This document shows positions 34,375 to 42,913 of a stretch of DNA of 64,000 nucleotides, piece after piece (position 1 is the stretch's first letter; each line of letters opens with the position of its first letter). This stretch comes from Candidatus Pseudoruminococcus merdavium (lineage in GTDB: Bacteria; Bacillota; Clostridia; Oscillospirales; Ruminococcaceae). The notes beneath the pieces are model-generated. The model had not been told where the DNA came from and searched no databases. It was given only the letters and a program-made list of their open reading frames with translations. The DNA is taken from NCBI GenBank assembly GCA_904419745.1, contig CAJFSS010000001.1:62001-126000 (forward strand). Reading direction: 5' to 3'. A program made the position numbers and the translations under genes.

Positions 34375-35082
34375 TTATTTTGCGGCAGTGAGTATGGTGG
34401 CCCCTTCGATACTGTCCATAGCATCTACTTTAGAAAAACCCGCCTGTTGAAGCAAGGAAGTTTCGTGTTCCAGAGTGAGGGGAATGTCAAAGTGAACAAG
34501 CTGTCCATCCGGAATGGCAAAGTGCTCCCTCTTTTGGAGGTATCTTTTTTGCAGGAGAGATTCCTCCTCCTCGCAGCAGGCAATATAATCCCCTAATAAA
34601 AAAATCCCTTTCTCTTTCAGGCTGTGGTAAATTTTCTGATAGAGTCCGAGTTTTTGTTCTGGAAAAAAATGGTGAAGACTTTCAAAAGAAATCACAGCGT
34701 CCCAGCGGTTTTTTCCCATGTCAAAGGAAAGATAGTCTGCGCAAAAGGTCCGTAGGTGTTTTTCCCCGTGTTTTTCGCACAGCTTTTCCAGCATTTCCTG
34801 GCAGAGATCGACGCCCGTTACTTGCAAATTGGGGAACCGCCGAAAACATTCATCAAGTTCCAGACCCGTCCCGCATCCCAGATCCAGGATCTGAATACAC
34901 TCCTGTGGTAAAAGTTCGGCAAACCGCCGGTAAGCGTCTTTCCAAAGCGACATATGTTCCTCATACCCGTCAATTCTGGAAGAAAAAAAGGAAGACATTT
35001 CTTCCAGTCCAATGTCCCGGGTCTCATGCAACCATTCTTTGAGTTGCTTCATATGCTGGTCAATGTTCTTGCGAATGATCAT
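34375..35082 (-). CDS. Class I SAM-dependent methyltransferase
   Basis: 235 residues from the ATG at 35082 (AAAGGGG upstream). LDLGCGTGLELDE (66-78) is the SAM loop, VTGVDLCQEMLEKL the acidic loop that binds the ribose, and FESLHHF the following block. The N-terminal helices (about 1-60) carry the substrate-binding cap. The substrate cannot be told from sequence. No operon partner is close; the nitroreductase gene is about 95 nt upstream on the same strand. Confidence 0.85.
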   Translation of the reverse strand: MIIRKNIDQHMKQLKEWLHETRDIGLEEMSSFFSSRIDGYEEHMSLWKDAYRRFAELLPQECIQILDLGCGTGLELDECFRRFPNLQVTGVDLCQEMLEKLCEKHGEKHLRTFCADYLSFDMGKNRWDAVISFESLHHFFPEQKLGLYQKIYHSLKEKGIFLLGDYIACCEEEESLLQKRYLQKREHFAIPDGQLVHFDIPLTLEHETSLLQQAGFSKVDAMDSIEGATILTAAK

Positions 35083-35177
35083 AGGATATCCCCTTTCTTC
35101 ATGAATCCCTGTTGATAGAATACCTCTCAATGCGAACTTTTTCCACCGAAAACTGGTTTCAGAAACATGGATAAGGT

Positions 35178-35759
35178 TTAGGATAACTGTGTTTTCCCTT
35201 TCTGAGATATTTCTTCCAACACGAATTCCTGTAGGGGCTTTCTCGGCCTTGGTGCGGGGAACTCATCAGGATATCCTATTGCGACAGCGCAAACCAGCTC
35301 CAATTGGGGATATCCCACCAAGGCGCAGATTTCCTCTTTGGTGTATTCAGTATCCCGAATCCACAGGGCGCCAAGGCCGAGCTCAACTGCTTGCAGGCAG
35401 ATATGTTCTACGGCGGCGCCGATGGAAAGGGTATCGCTGATAAGCCAATCCTCATTGGGATATCGGAACACGAGGATCAGCACCGGCGCATTTTTTATCA
35501 CTTTCGCCGTATGTCTGGAGCTGTTAGCATAGCCGGGAAGCGGGTAGTCCCTCTGTTCAAACAAAGTCAGCATCATGTCTGCTACAGCATCTTTGTTCCC
35601 GTCTTCCAATATCAGGAATCGCCATGGCTGCCGGTTTTTTGCGGATTGGCACAGGCGCGCACTTTCTAAAAGAGCCGTGATCTTTTCCCTTTCTACTGCT
35701 TTTTCAGTGAATTTTCGAATACTCCTTCTATTTTGAACCACAGTATTCCATTCCATCAT
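35178..35759 (-). CDS. Nitroreductase family protein
   Basis: 193 residues. An FMN-dependent oxidoreductase of the nitroreductase superfamily: NRRSIRKFTEKAVEREKITALLESA at the start, SAKNRQPWRFLIL for FMN binding, SIGAAVEHICLQAVELGLGALWI for the dimer helix and FMN loop. It reduces nitro groups, quinones or flavins with NAD(P)H; the natural substrate is unknown. GGGGAAAA is upstream of the double ATG. Confidence 0.88.
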   Translation of the reverse strand: MMEWNTVVQNRRSIRKFTEKAVEREKITALLESARLCQSAKNRQPWRFLILEDGNKDAVADMMLTLFEQRDYPLPGYANSSRHTAKVIKNAPVLILVFRYPNEDWLISDTLSIGAAVEHICLQAVELGLGALWIRDTEYTKEEICALVGYPQLELVCAVAIGYPDEFPAPRPRKPLQEFVLEEISQKGKTQLS

Positions 35760-35862
35760 GCATTTTCCCCTATTCTATTTATGAAAAAATATATCCGGTT
35801 GGAATTGCACCGGATGATAAAAGTATCCCATTTTGATGGGACGACCCTGCTATAGAAATAGA

Positions 35863-35896
35863 GCAAGCCTCTCCCCAAATGGGAGGGGCTTGCCTT
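35863..35896 (-). terminator. Terminator of the scp-gerW operon
   Basis: GCAAGCC.CTCCC paired with GGGAG.GGCTTGC, 5-nt loop, directly after the ytfJ stop on the minus strand. Confidence 0.75.
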
Positions 35897-36313
35897 TTAT
35901 TTTGCTTCCGGTTCCTTGTTTGCCTCTTTTGGCCTGTCAGTTTTCTTTGCCTGAAATAAATCGGATACTTTATCCACCACATCGGGAACCATATTGATAA
36001 TACGGTCTGCGGTGCCGTTTTTGTCCGATCCGGCAAGCTGAAGCAAGCGGACGTTTCCCCCGCTGATGACTAGAAAAGCTATTGGAGAGATGGATACGCC
36101 GCCTCCGCTTCCTCCGCCAAACATATCCTTGGGCTTTGCGGAGGGAAAATCAGAACCGGCGGAGCCGAATCCGAAAGTTACCTTGGAAACCGGGATAATC
36201 GTTGTTCCGTCATCAGTACGGATAGGCTGGCCGACAATGGTATTGACGTCCACCATTTCCCGAAGTTTCTGCATGGAAGTTTCCATTAAATTGTTGATTG
36301 GATGTTCACTCAT
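35897..36313 (-). CDS. ytfJ: GerW family sporulation protein YtfJ
   Basis: 138 residues. HPINNLMETSMQKLREMVDVNTIVGQPI...DGTTIIPVSKVTFGFGSAGSDF and the glycine block FGGGSGGGVSISPIAFLVI are the GerW/YtfJ signature. In Bacillus it is needed for full spore germination. It is the last gene of the minus-strand operon and its ATG overlaps the GNAT stop by 4 nt. Its presence supports a spore-forming host. Confidence 0.94.
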   Translation of the reverse strand: MSEHPINNLMETSMQKLREMVDVNTIVGQPIRTDDGTTIIPVSKVTFGFGSAGSDFPSAKPKDMFGGGSGGGVSISPIAFLVISGGNVRLLQLAGSDKNGTADRIINMVPDVVDKVSDLFQAKKTDRPKEANKEPEAK

Positions 36314-36876
36314 CGTTGAATCCCCTTTCCCTGCAGGTGCAGGATGTTGTTTCTTTCCTGTTTTAAAAGATCCATGTGGATACTGTCATAATAAGTTCCA
36401 TTCAAGTAGTAACACTGCCGTCTTCTTCCAAATTCCCGGAAGCCAACTTTTTGGTAGCAGGCAATCGCGCGTTCATTAAAAGAATAGACCCTGAGCATGA
36501 GGCTGTGCAGATTAAGCACCTGGAATCCATAGTCCACCAGAAGCTCCAGCGCCTGCGTCCCATAACCCTTTCCACGGTTTTCTTCTTCCCCAATAAAAAG
36601 CCCAACTTCTGCTGTACGATGAACATGGCTGATAGATTCTATGCCACAGTTGCCGATCAAGGTATTGTTTTCCCGTTTGACAATGGCAAACTGATAGGTT
36701 TCGGATGCTTTTTGAAGCCATTCCCGTTCCGTTTGCAGGGAAATCAGACTGGCAGTATTTCCAAGCCCATCTGTTACTGAACGATCGGAGAGCCAACGGA
36801 CATAGTTCTCTACGTCGTCCTGGTTTATAGGGGACAAGTAAAGCTTTTCTCCACTGATTTTTTCAAAATAACGCAT
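36310..36876 (-). CDS. GNAT family N-acetyltransferase
   Basis: 188 residues. It has the RimJ-like start (ISGEKLYLSPINQDDVENYVRWLSD), the acetyl-CoA loop EENRGKGYGTQAL near 95-107 and the block VYSFNERAIACYQKVGFREFGRRR. Substrate unknown. It sits between the DUF2953 gene and ytfJ, which in other Firmicutes are neighbours, so it is an insertion into a conserved pair, yet is joined to ytfJ by a 4-nt overlap. Confidence 0.88.
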   Translation of the reverse strand: MRYFEKISGEKLYLSPINQDDVENYVRWLSDRSVTDGLGNTASLISLQTEREWLQKASETYQFAIVKRENNTLIGNCGIESISHVHRTAEVGLFIGEEENRGKGYGTQALELLVDYGFQVLNLHSLMLRVYSFNERAIACYQKVGFREFGRRRQCYYLNGTYYDSIHMDLLKQERNNILHLQGKGIQR

Positions 36877-36879
36877 AAT

Positions 36880-37560
36880 TTACACCCCTTCCGTCTGCCT
36901 GGATTCGTCCTTTGCGGCAGCCATCTGCATTTTTACCATGCGTACCAGCAGTTTCCAAAGCGCCCCTGCTGCCGCCCAAAGGGCAACATATACCGGAATA
37001 CAGACCCGTAGGGAAGCCTTTACAGAAAACACCTCTTCCATCATTTCTGGAACCAGGTTCAGTTCTTCCACTTTTATTTTCAAATAGTTTTGGAGGGCTG
37101 CAAGCCCAGTATACACCAAAATACAGGTTTTTCCATAAGAAATTCCCGCCTGTGCAGGATCTTCTCCGCCAACGCGTAGGTTCAAATGCACCCGATCAAT
37201 AGTGATATGCCGAAGCAGGAGATCGACCCCGTACAGGATGCTGCGGAGAATACTCATAATGTTGGAAATTTTTTCCATGAATTCGTCAAATGCCACATCC
37301 ACAGTTTTTTCTATCCTGCGTCCTGCTGTTTTTTTCTCAGTCTGGCTGGAGTTTTTTCGCTTTTTTCGACCGGATTTTCCGGGTTTGGGGCTTGCTTTTC
37401 CCAGTCCTTTCTGTTTGCCTGGCAACAGGGGAAAACGGAGAAACAGGTAACGAATTTCCAGCTGAAAGGTTTCACTATAGGAAAATTCCACCCGAATCCG
37501 GCACAGAAGCAAAAACAAGAGCACCGCGAAAATCCCTAAAAAGATGATCCATCCTGTCAT
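36880..37560 (-). CDS. DUF2953 protein (YtfI-like)
   Basis: 226 residues. An N-terminal membrane segment (WIIFLGIFAVLLFLLLC) is followed by RIRVEFSYSE..., a lysine-rich stretch (about 48-85) and the block VDLLLRHITIDRVHLNLRVGGEDPAQAGISYG, typical of DUF2953. A second hydrophobic stretch is near the end. In Bacillus the relative ytfI lies next to ytfJ, so a sporulation role is likely but unproven. Its start overlaps scpB by 4 nt. Confidence 0.88.
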   Translation of the reverse strand: MTGWIIFLGIFAVLLFLLLCRIRVEFSYSETFQLEIRYLFLRFPLLPGKQKGLGKASPKPGKSGRKKRKNSSQTEKKTAGRRIEKTVDVAFDEFMEKISNIMSILRSILYGVDLLLRHITIDRVHLNLRVGGEDPAQAGISYGKTCILVYTGLAALQNYLKIKVEELNLVPEMMEEVFSVKASLRVCIPVYVALWAAAGALWKLLVRMVKMQMAAAKDESRQTEGV

Positions 37561-38111
37561 GATGTTTTCGCCTGGCCTTCCAACGAAGCCTCCTGCTCCG
37601 CCTGCGATGGGTGGATTTCCGGCAAATCTTCCAGGGATTGCAGGGAAAAGCTTCTCAGAAAATTGTCTGTTGTGCGGTAGGCAATTGGCCTGCCTGGAAG
37701 ATTAAGCCTTCCGTCTTCCTCGATTAACCCTTTAGCAACAAGGGAATTGACGATGGAAGAACTATCCACACCGCGCACCTGTTCGACAAAACTTTTGGTG
37801 ACAGGCTGGTTGTAGGCAATAATAGCAAGCACTTCCGAAGCGGCGGGGGAGAGCGGCGTATTTTTTTTGATAGTGAGCGCCTGCCGCACAGCGCTCCCAT
37901 ATTCGGCACGGGTCACCATCTGATATGAATCGCCCAGGTGGACAATGGATAAGCCGCTGTGTCTTTGTTGGTAGCTTTCTTCCAGCTGTTCCACTGCACG
38001 TTGCAGGAACATCGGTTCCAATCCGGTCACCTCGCACAGACGTTCGGACTCCACAGGATCCCCACAGGAAAAAAGAACGGCCTCCAAAATGGCTTTTTCC
38101 TGTTCATACAT
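37557..38111 (-). CDS. scpB: Segregation and condensation protein B
   Basis: 184 residues with two winged helices, starting EQEKAILEAVLFSCGDPVESERL and including SPAASEVLAIIAYNQPVTKSFVEQVRGVDSSSIVNSLVAKGLIEE. ScpB is the dimeric kite subunit of the Smc-ScpAB condensin that compacts and separates chromosomes. It overlaps the HAD gene by 8 nt. Confidence 0.96.
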   Translation of the reverse strand: MYEQEKAILEAVLFSCGDPVESERLCEVTGLEPMFLQRAVEQLEESYQQRHSGLSIVHLGDSYQMVTRAEYGSAVRQALTIKKNTPLSPAASEVLAIIAYNQPVTKSFVEQVRGVDSSSIVNSLVAKGLIEEDGRLNLPGRPIAYRTTDNFLRSFSLQSLEDLPEIHPSQAEQEASLEGQAKTS

Positions 38112-38787
38112 TCCAGTTCACCTCACAGTCTTTTACCAGCCCAGTACCAATACAAAGGGAAGAAAGCGACTGATAAACCCCAATATGGGGGTATTGTTCC
38201 AATTCTATTTTTGGGGTTGTCCCTGTCAAAACACCGGCAAAGTCAATTCCCGCGGCCTGAGCGGTCTGCGCGTCCACAGTACTGTCGCCGACATAAAGCG
38301 CCTGGGACGGGGAGCACTTCAGGGCGTTGAGCGCGGAACAGATCCCTTCAGGGGAGGGTTTGGGTTCCTGCACATCATCTCCCCCAAATATGACATCAAA
38401 CCATTCGAGAGCATGAGCCCGGCTGAACACTGCATCGATTCTGCGATGGTATTTGGTAGTCACAATTCCTAGCTGATAACCAAGCTGTTTGAGCAGCTGC
38501 AGACAGGGGAGGGCGTCTTCATAGAGAGCAGTATGTTGTACCATGACCTCATCGGATTTTTCCACAAAGAGTTTGGAAAACCTCTGTGCCTGTTCGTCCT
38601 CTCGGGTGCCAGACAGGGAAAAATACGTCTCTTTGAGAGATAGGCCAATGGTATGTAACATATCCTGTTCCCGCGCAGGGGGAAGCCCCATTTTGGCAAG
38701 GGCGTAGGAGATGGAGGCAAGAATTCCCGCAGATGCATCCGCAAGGGTAAAATCAAAATCAAAGAGAACGGCGTCGTATGGTCCCAT
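38104..38787 (-). CDS. HAD hydrolase (phosphoglycolate phosphatase/PpaX-like)
   Basis: 227 residues. Motif I is DFDFTLADAS (about 10-19) with the nucleophile and acid aspartates, the cap domain lies in 20-80, motif II is IVTTK near 110, motif III/IV K...P and VGDSTVDAQTAQAAGI near 165-180. It probably dephosphorylates a small phosphate ester or pyrophosphate. Position between scpA and scpB with overlaps on both sides makes it part of the operon; a link to chromosome segregation is not implied by the family. Confidence 0.9.
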   Translation of the reverse strand: MGPYDAVLFDFDFTLADASAGILASISYALAKMGLPPAREQDMLHTIGLSLKETYFSLSGTREDEQAQRFSKLFVEKSDEVMVQHTALYEDALPCLQLLKQLGYQLGIVTTKYHRRIDAVFSRAHALEWFDVIFGGDDVQEPKPSPEGICSALNALKCSPSQALYVGDSTVDAQTAQAAGIDFAGVLTGTTPKIELEQYPHIGVYQSLSSLCIGTGLVKDCEVNWNV

Positions 38788-38789
38788 GC

Positions 38790-39500
38790 TTATGCCTCCT
38801 TTTGGGAATGTTCCGTTATCCGGATTTGTTCCAGGCTGTCCAAAGTAATTTTACCGGATTTTATCAACTCCAGTACGGCAAGAAATACGGCAACTGCCCC
38901 AGAGCGTTCTGTTTGAACTTTGTAGATTTGATGTAAGGGTACCGCTTTACGGCTATGCAACAGGTGCAAAATTTCCTGTTCTTTTACCTCCACAGGGACA
39001 AACTCGCGCTGGATAATCCCGTCAAATGCTGTCCTGGGAGGAGGAAGTTTCATTGCTGCACGTCCGATTGCAGCAAGATAAGCCCGTTTCAACAGTTCTG
39101 GTTCGTGAATGCGGGTATAGGTGTAATCCATCAGATTTTTCATTGGCTGGCGGACAAAGATATCCCCCCCGACATATTGTTCCCGAAGCTTTGCGGCGGC
39201 CTGCCTACACGCGGCATATTCTATCAATTGTCCGGCCAGTTCCTGTTTTAAGACCTGTGCCTCCTCCTGTTTGGGGAGAAGCATGGCTGTCTTGATATAT
39301 ACCAGGCGAGCTGCCATTTCCAAAAATTCGCTGGCAACCTCTAAATCCTGGCGCTTCATCTCCTCAATTGTGCTGAGATATTGTTCCAACAGCTCGGCAA
39401 TTGGGATATCCCGGATATCAATTTTGTTTTTGGATATCAGATGCAGTAGCAAGTCCAAAGGCCCTTCAAATTGGCGGACTTTAAACGTCAGCTTTTCCAT
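38790..39500 (-). CDS. scpA: Segregation and condensation protein A
   Basis: 236 residues. LTFKVRQFEGPLDLLLHLISKNKIDIRDIPI at the start contacts the Smc neck; SEFLEMAARLVYIKTAMLLP follows, and a winged helix ends the protein (VAVFLAVLELIKSGKITLDQ-like). It is the kleisin subunit of the Smc complex. GGAT-type sites are weak here; the gene starts 3 nt after the site-2 protease stop, so it is probably coupled. Confidence 0.96.
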   Translation of the reverse strand: MEKLTFKVRQFEGPLDLLLHLISKNKIDIRDIPIAELLEQYLSTIEEMKRQDLEVASEFLEMAARLVYIKTAMLLPKQEEAQVLKQELAGQLIEYAACRQAAAKLREQYVGGDIFVRQPMKNLMDYTYTRIHEPELLKRAYLAAIGRAAMKLPPPRTAFDGIIQREFVPVEVKEQEILHLLHSRKAVPLHQIYKVQTERSGAVAVFLAVLELIKSGKITLDSLEQIRITEHSQKEA

Positions 39501-39503
39501 AGG

Positions 39504-40157
39504 CTAAAAAATCATCCGGCAAAGGATATCGAGAAATCCCGTGGAAAAATCCAATCCTCTGAGTACCAGGTTGCTCAGGAAGGAAAGCGGGGTGGAAAGT
39601 ACGCCGGTAAAAAGCAGGACAAAAACGGCTAGGAAAATAACCTGCTCGTACTGCATGATTTTGAAATACCATTTTGAAGGTAAAAAGAGTGTTGCAAGGC
39701 GGGAACCGTCAAGCGGGGGGATGGGCAGGAGATTGAAAATACCAAGTCCAATATTGAGATGCACCATCAACAGCAGGACACCGCAAAAGGCGGCTCCGAT
39801 CGAAGAACTGGAAAGTGGGGAATAATAGGCGATTTTGTATAAAATCAGGCAGACAAGCGCCAGCAGCAAATTGGCAAGCGGTCCTGCACATGCGGAGAGC
39901 GCCATTCCTTTTTTGGGGTTTTTAAAATTACGGGGATTGATGGGGACTGCACGTGCCCATCCAAAGCCAGTGAGCAACATGCAGATAGCGCCAATGGGAT
40001 CAAGATGGGCCAGGGGATTGAGCGTAAGCCTTCCGTTAATGGCGGCAGTATGATCCCCCAGTTTATTGGCAACCCATGCATGGGCAAATTCATGGAAGGG
40101 GAGCGCGGTAAACAGGACAATTGCCTTGACAAATATCTGGAACATCAAGTCCGACAA
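39504..40157 (-). CDS. Site-2 protease family protein (M50, short type)
   Basis: 217 residues from the TTG at 40157. AAGGAG lies nine bases before it; an in-frame TTG further up would put that site inside the gene, and the ATG at 40145 is too far. HEFAH (about 22-26) and NLLPIPPLDGSRL near 155 are the zinc site of intramembrane proteases, with about five to six membrane segments. Short proteins of this group lie beside scpA in many Firmicutes. Substrate unknown. Confidence 0.9.
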   Translation of the reverse strand: MSDLMFQIFVKAIVLFTALPFHEFAHAWVANKLGDHTAAINGRLTLNPLAHLDPIGAICMLLTGFGWARAVPINPRNFKNPKKGMALSACAGPLANLLLALVCLILYKIAYYSPLSSSSIGAAFCGVLLLMVHLNIGLGIFNLLPIPPLDGSRLATLFLPSKWYFKIMQYEQVIFLAVFVLLFTGVLSTPLSFLSNLVLRGLDFSTGFLDILCRMIF

Positions 40158-40186
40158 ATCAATCAACTCCTTCAAGATATGCCAAT

Positions 40187-40215
40187 ATTATAAGCAATGC
40201 GGGTATAAAAAACAA
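40187..40215 (-). promoter_or_regulatory. Promoter of the site-2 protease/scp operon
   Basis: Minus strand: -35 TTGTTT (40210-40215), 17-nt spacer, -10 TATAAT (40187-40192), about 30 nt before the TTG start. Confidence 0.7.
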
Positions 40216-40449
40216 GCGCGCAAATATGAACGTCATTATATTTTCCCGTAAAGTGGATCCTTTTGCCCAATGAAAAGGGGCTTCCTCCACAGAAGGGATC
40301 GTAAGGATTTCTGTTTTTATGCCCTGGAAAGGGAACAAGCGGGACTGGGATCTCATGGGAATCTGTTAAAGAGTATGGTCCACTTCCTGCTGTATACAAT
40401 CACCAGAAGGGAAAAAACGGAAAAACCGCAGTATGACAGGAAAAAAAGC
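40216..40449. other. Intergenic stretch without a gene
   Basis: No frame with a ribosome site, no strong hairpin. It only separates the divergent scp operon and rpmB promoters. Confidence 0.5.
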
Positions 40450-40478
40450 TTGCTTTTTGACAGGAAACCTGATAATAT
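40450..40478 (+). promoter_or_regulatory. rpmB promoter
   Basis: -35 TTGCTT (40450-40455), 17-nt spacer, -10 TAATAT (40473-40478). Confidence 0.6.
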
Positions 40479-40522
40479 ATTCCTGTTGACTATCTGAAAG
40501 CATTCAAAGGAGGTGCCGACTC

Positions 40523-40711
40523 ATGGCAAAATGCGATATCTGCGGAAAAGGTGTCACTTTCGGAATTAAAGTCTCCCACTCTCATAGACGTTCCAACAGA
40601 GCTTGGAAACCGAATGTAAAACGCGTCAAAGCGATCGTCAATGGTTCACCTCGCTACATCCACGCATGCACACGCTGCCTGCGTTCGAATAAAGTGACCC
40701 GTGCCATCTAA
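40523..40711 (+). CDS. rpmB: Ribosomal protein L28, zinc-binding form
   Basis: 62 residues. MAKCDICGKG...GIKVSHSHRRSNRAWKPN identifies L28. Cys4, Cys7, Cys49 and Cys52 form the zinc ribbon, so this is the zinc-dependent form; its partner without cysteines, if any, is not in the window. AAAGGAGGTG precedes the ATG. Single gene with terminator. Confidence 0.97.
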   Translation: MAKCDICGKGVTFGIKVSHSHRRSNRAWKPNVKRVKAIVNGSPRYIHACTRCLRSNKVTRAI

Positions 40712-40736
40712 GTGACGAAATACACCGAAATTAAGG

Positions 40737-40766
40737 AGAGCAGTCCCAATGGGACTGCTCTTTTTT
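40737..40766 (+). terminator. rpmB terminator
   Basis: AGAGCAGTCCC/GGGACTGCTCT, 3-nt loop, T-run. Confidence 0.9.
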
Positions 40767-40838
40767 CACGGGAATATCCATTCCATCCATGATTTTTTGT
40801 TTTTCCTTTTGCAAAAATATCCACTTTGCAGTGTTCAA

Positions 40839-41435
40839 CTACAGCTCAATTTCCTCCCCGGGACGGACAATCAAACGGGATGGATGTTCCATGCGCAGGG
40901 CAACGGACTCATCAAAGAGTTCGCCGGGTTTTGTATGGATGGGAATCGTGTGTCTGGCGCCAATCGTCTGTGCACATGCAGCAGCTTCCTCCGGACCCAT
41001 ATTGTAATGGCCATCTGTCGGGAGCAGCGCATAGTCAAGATGCATTGGGGCGAGTAATGAGGACATCTCCGGTGTGGCGGAAGTATCCCCCGCTGCGTAA
41101 ACGGCCGTTCCGTCTATCGTGATGACATAGCCCACGCATTCTTCACGCTTATGATTCTGGTTGCATGCGGGTACTGCCTGGACGGTAATCCCATCCTCTA
41201 GGGAAAAGGTTTGATAATTCCCGTTTTGCATGGCGTTCGCTGCACGAATCACCTGGCAGTCCGGTTTTGCCGTAACCAGGGAAATCTGGTTATGATCTCC
41301 GTGTTCATGGGTAACCAGAATATAATCTGCCGGGAGCAGATATCCATCCCCGGCATAGGGATCGACATAGAGAACGGTTCCGTTTTGGGATGTCAATCGG
41401 AAACTGCCATGTCCCTGATAATAGAGTTTTGCCAT
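40839..41435 (-). CDS. Metallo-beta-lactamase fold hydrolase (UlaG-like)
   Basis: 198 residues. THEHGDH at 42-48 is the metal site, with HGSFRL and VDPYAGD before it and AAGDTSATPEM and LPTDGHYNMGPEEAA after it, as in the UlaG/UPF0173 group. The substrate is unknown; relatives cleave lactones, phosphodiesters or similar bonds. AGGAGG precedes the ATG. Single gene, convergent with rpmB. Confidence 0.88.
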   Translation of the reverse strand: MAKLYYQGHGSFRLTSQNGTVLYVDPYAGDGYLLPADYILVTHEHGDHNQISLVTAKPDCQVIRAANAMQNGNYQTFSLEDGITVQAVPACNQNHKREECVGYVITIDGTAVYAAGDTSATPEMSSLLAPMHLDYALLPTDGHYNMGPEEAAACAQTIGARHTIPIHTKPGELFDESVALRMEHPSRLIVRPGEEIEL

Positions 41436-41673
41436 AAAAAAACCTCCTGTCCTGTGGGTTTTGTTTTTTTCATTCTACTGCTTTTTTCCAGTTCGGACAA
41501 CTCTTTTTGGAAGCCTTTCTTTGCGGGGCAAAGTGGATTTATCAAACAAAAAAATCCTGTTTTCCTCTTTTATCTGGAATCCATCCCCCAGAATGGACAT
41601 GGAAAAGCGAAAAATGCCCAGAATAGCGGGACAAACCGCCTGCATATTCCTTGTAGGGGGCAGGTGATGTAAT

Positions 41674-42843
41674 ATGAAGTGTACTCACAAACAGAAAAGA
41701 TGGCTTTGCGGGCTTTTTACCGTAGTTTTTGTTTTGATGGGAATTAGAATCCCGATCCGGGCGCAGGAGCCGTCGGTTTCCGCACAGAGCGCGGTTGTCA
41801 TCGAAGCACAGACAGGGAAAATACTATATGAGAAAAATGCGGATGAACAGCGCCCCATGGCGAGTACAACAAAAATTATGACAGCGCTGCTTGCCCTGGA
41901 ACAACCCGGACTGGACGAGTCTTTTGTGGTAGATGAAGCCGCAATCCAGGTGGAGGGAACGTCCATGGGGTTAAAGGCCGGAGATACTGTAACACTGCGC
42001 GCACTTGCCTGTGGGATGCTGATGGCATCTGGAAACGACGCCGCAAATGCCGCAGCAGTACGCATTGCGGGGGATATCGCCTCTTTTGCACAGAAGATGA
42101 ATGAGAGGGCCAAACAGATTGGAATGGAACAGACCCATTTTGTCACTCCTTCCGGGCTGGATGCAGAAGGCCATTATTCCACTGCTTATGATATGGCTAT
42201 GCTTGCCAGGGAAGCAATCCACAATGAAGATTTCCTTGCGATCTGCTCTCAGACAAAAGTGACGGCAGAATACGGCAATCCCCCATATAAGCGGACACTG
42301 TCCAACCATAACCGTCTGCTTTCTTTGTATGAAGGGGCAATTGGAGTGAAAACCGGATTTACCAAAAAAGCAGGTAGATGTCTGGTATCTGCAGCACAGA
42401 GAAATGGGGTTACTCTTATCTGTGTCACGCTGAAGGCTCCGGATGACTGGGACGATCACTGCGCCCTGTTTGACTATGGTTTTTCCAAGGTTACAACACA
42501 ACAGCGAGAAGAGGTTTTTTCTTCCACAATGCTTCCGGTAGCAGGAGGGGAACGAGAGGAAGTACGGATTGTTCCGGCACAGAAAGCGGTATTTCCGGAA
42601 ATTGAAGGGCAAGCCTATACGCTTACCTATGAATTACATGTGCCAAAATTTTTATATGCACCAGTGCAAAAAGATGATATAATAGGTACCGTGGTGTATT
42701 ATGCCGATGGAAAAGAGATGGCTTCCTATGAAATCCTTGTTGATGAGGATTGCGGTGTGGCGCCTCAAGTCCCACAAAACGAGCACAAGGGATTTTTCCT
42801 GGGGCTTTGGGAAACGATACGAGGATTTTTTAAAAAATCTTGA
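41674..42843 (+). CDS. dacF: D-alanyl-D-alanine carboxypeptidase, DacF type
   Basis: 389 residues. An N-terminal signal segment (about 10-30, ending at RAQ) leads to the penicillin-binding domain: STTK at 64-67 with the active serine, SGN at 119-121, KTG at 226-228. A beta-rich domain follows (about 270-370). The last 20 residues (GFFLGLWETIRGFFKKS) make an amphipathic membrane-anchoring helix. It trims the D-Ala of peptidoglycan stems. In Bacillus DacF is expressed in sporulation. AGGTGA precedes the ATG. The next gene, rluB, is 70 nt on. Confidence 0.92.
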   Translation: MKCTHKQKRWLCGLFTVVFVLMGIRIPIRAQEPSVSAQSAVVIEAQTGKILYEKNADEQRPMASTTKIMTALLALEQPGLDESFVVDEAAIQVEGTSMGLKAGDTVTLRALACGMLMASGNDAANAAAVRIAGDIASFAQKMNERAKQIGMEQTHFVTPSGLDAEGHYSTAYDMAMLAREAIHNEDFLAICSQTKVTAEYGNPPYKRTLSNHNRLLSLYEGAIGVKTGFTKKAGRCLVSAAQRNGVTLICVTLKAPDDWDDHCALFDYGFSKVTTQQREEVFSSTMLPVAGGEREEVRIVPAQKAVFPEIEGQAYTLTYELHVPKFLYAPVQKDDIIGTVVYYADGKEMASYEILVDEDCGVAPQVPQNEHKGFFLGLWETIRGFFKKS

Positions 42844-42913
42844 AATGAAAAGAAAAAGACGCGCGCACAAGGTGATTTGGGCGCTGTGAATAGATGGACT
42901 GGAGGAAATTTCA

